The translations under genes and the position numbers were made by a program. The notes beneath the pieces were generated by a model that was not told the origin of the DNA, did no database searches, and worked only from the letters and a program-made list of their open reading frames with translations. A stretch of 36,650 bases of DNA from Chrysochromulina tobinii (Eukaryota > Haptophyta > Prymnesiales > Chrysochromulinaceae): the NCBI GenBank assembly GCA_001275005.1, contig JWZX01001800.1, positions 1-36,650 of the forward strand, written 5' to 3'. Each line of letters begins with the position of its first letter. Position 1 is the stretch's first letter. Shown piece after piece: positions 35,101 through 36,650 of the stretch.

Positions 35101-35257
35101 CCGTCAACGTCGAGGACAGCGAGGCCGCGGGCTCTGCGGCATCGCCCTTTCGCTGCTTGGCGTTCTTGATGACCTCCTTACCGACCGCTCGGAGCTTCGC
35201 TTTGGGGCCTTTGTCCGCGGCGGGCGACGCCAGCCCGGAGCTGAGGACGTCCGCCAT
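27771..35257 (-). CDS. CAP-Gly plus filamin-repeat scaffold protein
   Basis: 22 exons: 35257-34406, 34234-34163, 34076-33984, 33766-33653, 33499-33290, 33222-32914, 32756-32688, 32611-32543, 32303-31992, 31919-31727, 31654-31485, 31022-30891, 30820-30589, 30421-30336, 30181-30107, 30020-29906, 29821-29556, 29261-29030, 28864-28778, 28605-28394, 28194-28081, 28001-27771. Total 4245 nt (1414 aa), all phases consistent. A CAP-Gly domain lies at about residues 98-167 (QGDRCRVGDKHGVVQFVG, GVWCGIQFDEPVG, FKCPSNHGGFHRPSEL); the GKNDG box reads GTCNG. About five to six filamin/Ig repeats follow, marked by DxxGN, NGxYxVxYxP and G(S/C)PF: HDGDGN, SGSPFTADA, CDNMGNLC, RNGSYEISWKG, MRDEYGNQ, GDGSYAINFSASVPGDY. 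A coiled coil (WNKRLAADKAFEKAL), a poly-Gly tract and a Lys/Glu-rich tail are also present. Inferred microtubule/actin linker or scaffold. The least certain join is exons 5-6. Confidence 0.8.
28002..28080 (-). repeat. Exon-duplication intron
   Basis: Phase 0. GTGCGCGACTGTGTG to a copy of the upstream exon, AATGTCGAGCTGCCCACTGTG..CTGCAG, which supplies the acceptor. Only a trace of family A (CACTGATGAGCG) remains between the copies. Confidence 0.7.
28195..28393 (-). repeat. Compound family A intron
   Basis: Phase 0, 199 bp. First unit is (TGATGACCAC)n closed by an exon copy (AAGGCTTCGGATTGCCAG); second starts with a copy of the next exon (GTGATCGACCGCGGCGATGG) and ends TCCCTCATCAG. It thus combines a donor-borne and an acceptor-borne unit. 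Confidence 0.75.
28606..28777 (-). repeat. Mixed minisatellite intron
   Basis: Phase 1. Family A units near the donor, a GCATGCTGATTGC middle, then an exon copy (CTCAACGGGCATCCCCATC) and a separate (CCCATCTTCACA)n array giving the acceptor CTTCACAG. Confidence 0.7.
28865..29029 (-). repeat. Family A plus family B compound intron
   Basis: Phase 1. A TGATTGCGAC/TGATGAGCAC array, then a copy of the upstream exon (GTCGTGCGCCAGGCCGAGG), a copy of the downstream exon, and a family B block ending CGCCTCCCCACAG. Confidence 0.75.
29079..29137 (-). repeat. (GGC)n poly-glycine tract
   Basis: About 19 GGC-type codons in exon 18 of the filamin-type gene, encoding a run of glycines in the middle of a filamin repeat. 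Likely length-polymorphic. Confidence 0.85.
29262..29555 (-). repeat. Long TGATGACC array plus two family B blocks
   Basis: Phase 0, 294 bp. Two or more units of (TGATGACCAC)n, each closed by the exon copy GATGAGTATGGCAATCAG (some diverged), then two family B blocks preceded by CCGTCCCGATGCACATCCCC. Acceptor CGCATCCCCACAG. Confidence 0.75.
29822..29905 (-). repeat. Family A intron with GC donor
   Basis: Phase 1. GC-AG intron: GAAG|GCAAGCAC, which fits the GC donor consensus. The same GCAAGCACT starts the next exon. Ends GCGTCCCTCATCAG. Join VGEGKHSAGAKANAE. Confidence 0.7.
30021..30106 (-). repeat. Family B intron
   Basis: Phase 0. The intron begins with a 36-bp copy of the next exon (GTCAGCTAAGAGCCTCACAG), which carries a TAA in the host frame, so it cannot be read through. 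Ends CCCTTCCCCACAG. The start CCCCTGCCTTGCATGC is a family B variant without its own GT. Confidence 0.8.
30182..30335 (-). repeat. GAGTGCCAC-type intron
   Basis: Phase 0. Array of 10-bp GAGTGCCACT units from GTGCGTGCC. The acceptor is a copy of the exon end (CTGATGAACCAG against CTGATGAAGCAG). Confidence 0.75.
30422..30588 (-). repeat. Family A plus B compound intron with GC donor
   Basis: Phase 1. GC donor GAAG|GCAAGCAC. The first part, GCAAGCACTCGGCGGGCGC, matches the exon at 29821 rather than its own flank, so it looks copied from there. Then an exon copy (GTCGAGACTCCATCGAACG) and a family B block ending CCTTCCCCACAG. Confidence 0.65.
30821..30890 (-). repeat. Family B intron
   Basis: Phase 0. 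Begins GTGCGCGGCTCTCCAACAG, repeated at the next exon start as GTGCGCGGCTCTCCAACGG. Ends GCCTGTTCCACAG. Confidence 0.8.
31023..31484 (-). repeat. 462-bp intron with inverted exon-plus-introner array
   Basis: Phase 0. Right part: CATCAGTGGCAATCAACGCA units and an exon 11 copy. Middle (31134-31400): four 68-69-bp repeats that read as family A and filamin exon 10 sequence on the PLUS strand, inverted to the host gene. Left part: family A module, exon 12 copy (31023-31090), and a second module as acceptor. The longest intron here. Confidence 0.75.
31655..31726 (-). repeat. Family B intron, 72 bp
   Basis: Phase 1. Donor GTTCGCCTTTCACACTGAAC copies the next exon start GCTCGCCTTTCACACTCCAC. Ends CGCGCCTCCCAG. 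Open in frame if retained. Confidence 0.75.
31920..31991 (-). repeat. Family B intron
   Basis: Phase 0. GTCGGTCCGAGCTTCTCGTA occurs at the donor and again at the next exon start. Ends CTCTTCCCCACAG. Confidence 0.8.
32304..32542 (-). repeat. Compound family A intron, three units
   Basis: Phase 0, 239 bp. Units each begin with a copy of the next exon (GTACGCGGGATGGATGACCG) and end TTTCATCCAG or TTTCATCAG, with (TGATTGCCAC)n bodies. A CTTTCATCAG acceptor variant. Confidence 0.75.
32612..32687 (-). repeat. Family B intron, two blocks
   Basis: Phase 0. Two shortened family B blocks in tandem: GTGCATGCAAGTGCTCACC, then GGTGCATGCACGTGCTCACC. Ends CTGCTGCACAG. Confidence 0.75.
32757..32913 (-). repeat. 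Compound family A intron
   Basis: Phase 0. GTGATTTTTTATTGATC start, (TGATTGCCAC)n body, exon copy (AATGCCGAGTTGGCCATG), second unit ending CCTCATCAG. Join ELAK|VLPGALLKQ. Confidence 0.75.
33223..33289 (-). other. Candidate 67-bp intron (frame switch)
   Basis: Proposed because the frame used by exon 5 ends at 33170 while clear downstream coding is in the next frame. GTCGGGCCGG to GGCGCCAAG gives the needed length. A nearby C9 homopolymer (about 33346-33354) is an alternative cause, either an indel or a sequencing error. Confidence 0.35.
33500..33652 (-). repeat. Compound family A intron with foreign exon fragment
   Basis: Phase 0. First unit ends in a copy of the upstream exon (TTCGTCGACAATCTGGGCCAG region). 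Then comes GTGCGCATCACGCCGGAGG, which matches exon 12 of the same gene 2.5 kb away, then a family A module ending CCTCATCAG. Confidence 0.7.
33767..33983 (-). repeat. Family B intron, two blocks plus CACAGCCCCTG array
   Basis: Phase 0, 217 bp. (CACAGCCCCTG)n near the donor, a first, altered family B block (CATGCATGTGCCCATCACGG), then a complete block ending CCTCCCCACAG. CCCGATGCACATCCCC occurs before each block. Confidence 0.7.
34077..34162 (-). repeat. Family B intron
   Basis: Phase 0. Begins GTGACCTACAAGCCCAAAG, repeated as GTGACCTACAAGCCCGAGG after the acceptor. Ends CCCCTCCCCACAG. Confidence 0.8.
34235..34405 (-). repeat. Family A-like plus family B compound intron
   Basis: Phase 0. (TTGACGAACCACTGA)n closed by an exon copy (GACCCGTTTGTGGTCAAG), then a GTGCGTTGATGGCCACTG unit, a diverged copy of the next exon (GGCGTGCGCCCCA) and a family B block ending CTGTTCCACAG. 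Confidence 0.75.
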
Positions 35258-35644
35258 GCTGCGGCGGCGGCTTTGCCTGCTTCGCGCCTATCGCTGCCGT
35301 CTTGACGACCTGGTGTGGCGGACAGCCCGTTCCGAAAAAGAGGGTCGCTCAATTCCTTCGCTCTTTGCGTTTCGCGTTTCAAACCGATTCTATTTTTGGA
35401 ACCTCTTCGGGGAAAAACAAGCCGGTCAAGTCTAGTCATACGTGTCCTTTTTTGTCTGCCCCTGGTGTGCCCTCACCCTGTCGTGCCCTTTCCTAAGCTC
35501 TGGGTGTTGAAGCATCTGTGAAGCTCCCGGGATCGGAACGGTCGTGGCTGTCGACGACCTCTACGTGCTGCTCGGCCGAGAGCACCCCAATAGACGGGCT
35601 GCGTGCCCGTGACGAGCGACTCGGCCACCTTGTCCTGCTCCGCC
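35258..35644. promoter_or_regulatory. Divergent promoter region (inferred)
   Basis: 387 bases between the head-to-head CAP-Gly/filamin gene and the ankyrin gene. AT-richer than the genes in its middle part (35380-35420). No core element can be named with confidence. Confidence 0.35.
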
Positions 35645-36650
35645 ATGGGCGATCTCGACAAGCTGGACAAGGACAAGTCCAAGCTCATGCTCGCGTGCGA
35701 GATGCGCGATCCGGCCGCGGTGCGCTCTCTGCTCTCTGCCAAGGCGACGATCGACCTGACGAACAGCGACGGCCAGACGGCGCTGTACGCGGCGGCCAAG
35801 GCAGGCGCGTACGATTGCGTGACCATGCTCATCTACGCGGGCGCGCAGACGCACATCGCGACCAAGGCCGGCTACAGCCCTCTGTACATCGCGGCGCGTG
35901 AGGGCCGCGCCGAGGTGGTGCAGGCGCTGCTCGCGGCGCGCGCGTCGGTCGACCAGGCGGCGCGGAATCGCGCGACGCCTCTGTCAGTCGCGTCCGAGCA
36001 CGGGCACGTGAGCGTCATGTCCGTCCTGCTCAAGGCGCGCGCCGATGTGAACTCGGCCAAGAATGACGACTCGACCTCCCTCATCATCGCCTCGTATCTG
36101 GGCAAGGCCGAGTGCGTCCAGCTGCTGCTGGACGCGAAGGCGTCGCTGGAGCCGCGCGACGATGGCGGCACGGCGCTCGACAATGCGATCAAGCAGAAGC
36201 ACGACGGGGTGGTGCGCTTGCTTCGCGCCGCTGCGAGTGTTCGCGCGCGCGAAGACGGACTCCGTTTCGAACGTTTCGAAGGGCATGGTGACGATGAGGT
36301 GATCGACGAGGTGGGGAGCCCGACGCAGAACTCGCCGCCGCGTGCGCATGCGCGGGGAGGCGGCGGCGGCGGCGGCGGCGGCGGCGGAGGAGGAGGAGGA
36401 GGCGATGAGGAAGATGACGTGGATGAGGAGCTCGCCGAGGTCGCTGATTACGTTGATGACGAGGTGGAGGAGGAGAAATTCTCCGCGCAACCCCAATTAG
36501 GCAATGGGGCTCCGCGACCCCCGCCGGCCAAGGCCTCAGCTGCCGGCATCACGGCCAAACGGACCGCCCGACCGGGCACCGGACGCGCCCGAGACGGCGC
36601 CCGACCGGGCACAGCGACCGGGCGCACGATGGCGGCGAAGCCCAACAGCT
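35645..36650 (+). CDS. Ankyrin-repeat protein (3' end outside window)
   Basis: Starts at ATG 35645 in a good context (GCCATGG) and is open to the window edge, 335 codons. After the N-terminus MGDLDKLDKDKSK there are about six ankyrin repeats, each near 33 residues, seen by DGQTALYAAAKAGAYDCVTM, AGYSPLYIAAREGRAEVVQA, NRATPLSVASEHGHVSVMS, DDSTSLIIASYLGKAECVQL and DGGTALDNAIKQKHDGVVRL. Then come a poly-Gly tract, an acidic stretch (DEEDDVDEELAEVADYVDDE), one QPQLGNG motif, and a basic Pro/Gly/Arg-rich region. Ankyrin repeats mediate protein binding. The partner is unknown. Confidence 0.85.
   Translation, partial: MGDLDKLDKDKSKLMLACEMRDPAAVRSLLSAKATIDLTNSDGQTALYAAAKAGAYDCVTMLIYAGAQTHIATKAGYSPLYIAAREGRAEVVQALLAARASVDQAARNRATPLSVASEHGHVSVMSVLLKARADVNSAKNDDSTSLIIASYLGKAECVQLLLDAKASLEPRDDGGTALDNAIKQKHDGVVRLLRAAASVRAREDGLRFERFEGHGDDEVIDEVGSPTQNSPPRAHARGGGGGGGGGGGGGGGGDEEDDVDEELAEVADYVDDEVEEEKFSAQPQLGNGAPRPPPAKASAAGITAKRTARPGTGRARDGARPGTATGRTMAAKPNS
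36354..36401 (+). repeat. (GGC/GGA)n poly-glycine tract
   Basis: About 15 consecutive glycine codons in the ankyrin protein, GGC then GGA. Like the tract in the filamin-type gene, likely to vary in length. Confidence 0.85.

Noticed and set aside
1-36650. Classical transposon, retroelement or integrated virus
   Set aside because: No transposase, reverse transcriptase, integrase or capsid-like frame was seen. The DUF1796 protein alone does not indicate viral origin.

Overview
The window looks like nuclear DNA of a GC-rich single-celled marine alga. I would guess a haptophyte, but a dinoflagellate or pelagophyte cannot be excluded. The reasons are spliced protein genes with GT-AG and a few GC-AG introns, long low-complexity Ala/Pro/Gly-rich proteins, eukaryotic domains (AP2, ankyrin, filamin, CAP-Gly, MICAL-type monooxygenase, F-box, ShKT) and no operons. 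Both strands carry genes, spaced by about 0.1 to 1.5 kb.

Layout. 1-1945 (+): 3' part of an Ala-rich coiled-coil protein. 2338-5748 (-): intronless protein with seven AP2-like repeats. 5935-6588 (+): GNAT acetyltransferase. 6967-7731 (+): secreted ShKT/EF-hand/PAN-like protein. 7999-12646 (+): MICAL-like flavin monooxygenase with a predicted myristoyl/palmitoyl N-terminus, 8 exons. 13092-14215 (+): F-box-like protein. 14319-18665 (+): large intronless fusion of a P-loop kinase, a RelA/SpoT-like domain and plant-type LRRs. 19265-21418 (-): secreted aldo/keto reductase, 8 exons. 22935-25077 (-): ISHRW-type (HET/TIR-like) coiled-coil protein. 25550-27479 (-): DUF1796 papain-like peptidase, 6 exons. 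27771-35257 (-): CAP-Gly plus filamin-repeat protein, 22 exons. 35645-end (+): ankyrin-repeat protein, cut by the window edge.

The striking system is the introns. Of 44 introns I could place, about 40 are built from repeated sequence. Family A is a minisatellite of TGATTGCC-like 10-mers, usually ending in the acceptor module TGATTGCCTCCCTCATCAG. Family B is a block of about 46 bp running from TGCATGCAAGTGCTCACC to CTCCCCACAG. Copies used as introns lie in the transcribed orientation of their host, and most are flanked by a direct repeat of host exon sequence. Commonly one splice site comes from the repeat and the other from the duplicated exon. Many introns are tandem arrays of [exon copy + element]. 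Antisense copies occur in coding exons, where they stay in frame and are apparently translated. This is an introner-like intron-gain system, but with far longer flanking duplications than classic target-site duplications. The exon joins I give keep the reading frame across every multi-exon gene (for example 3621 nt for the MICAL-like gene), which supports the structures.

Functionally, two proteins point to the cytoskeleton: a MICAL-like actin-oxidising type enzyme and a CAP-Gly/filamin scaffold. Two others (the LRR fusion and the ISHRW protein) look like sensing or defence proteins. The rest are unrelated neighbours. No tRNA, rRNA, CRISPR array or classical transposase gene was seen.
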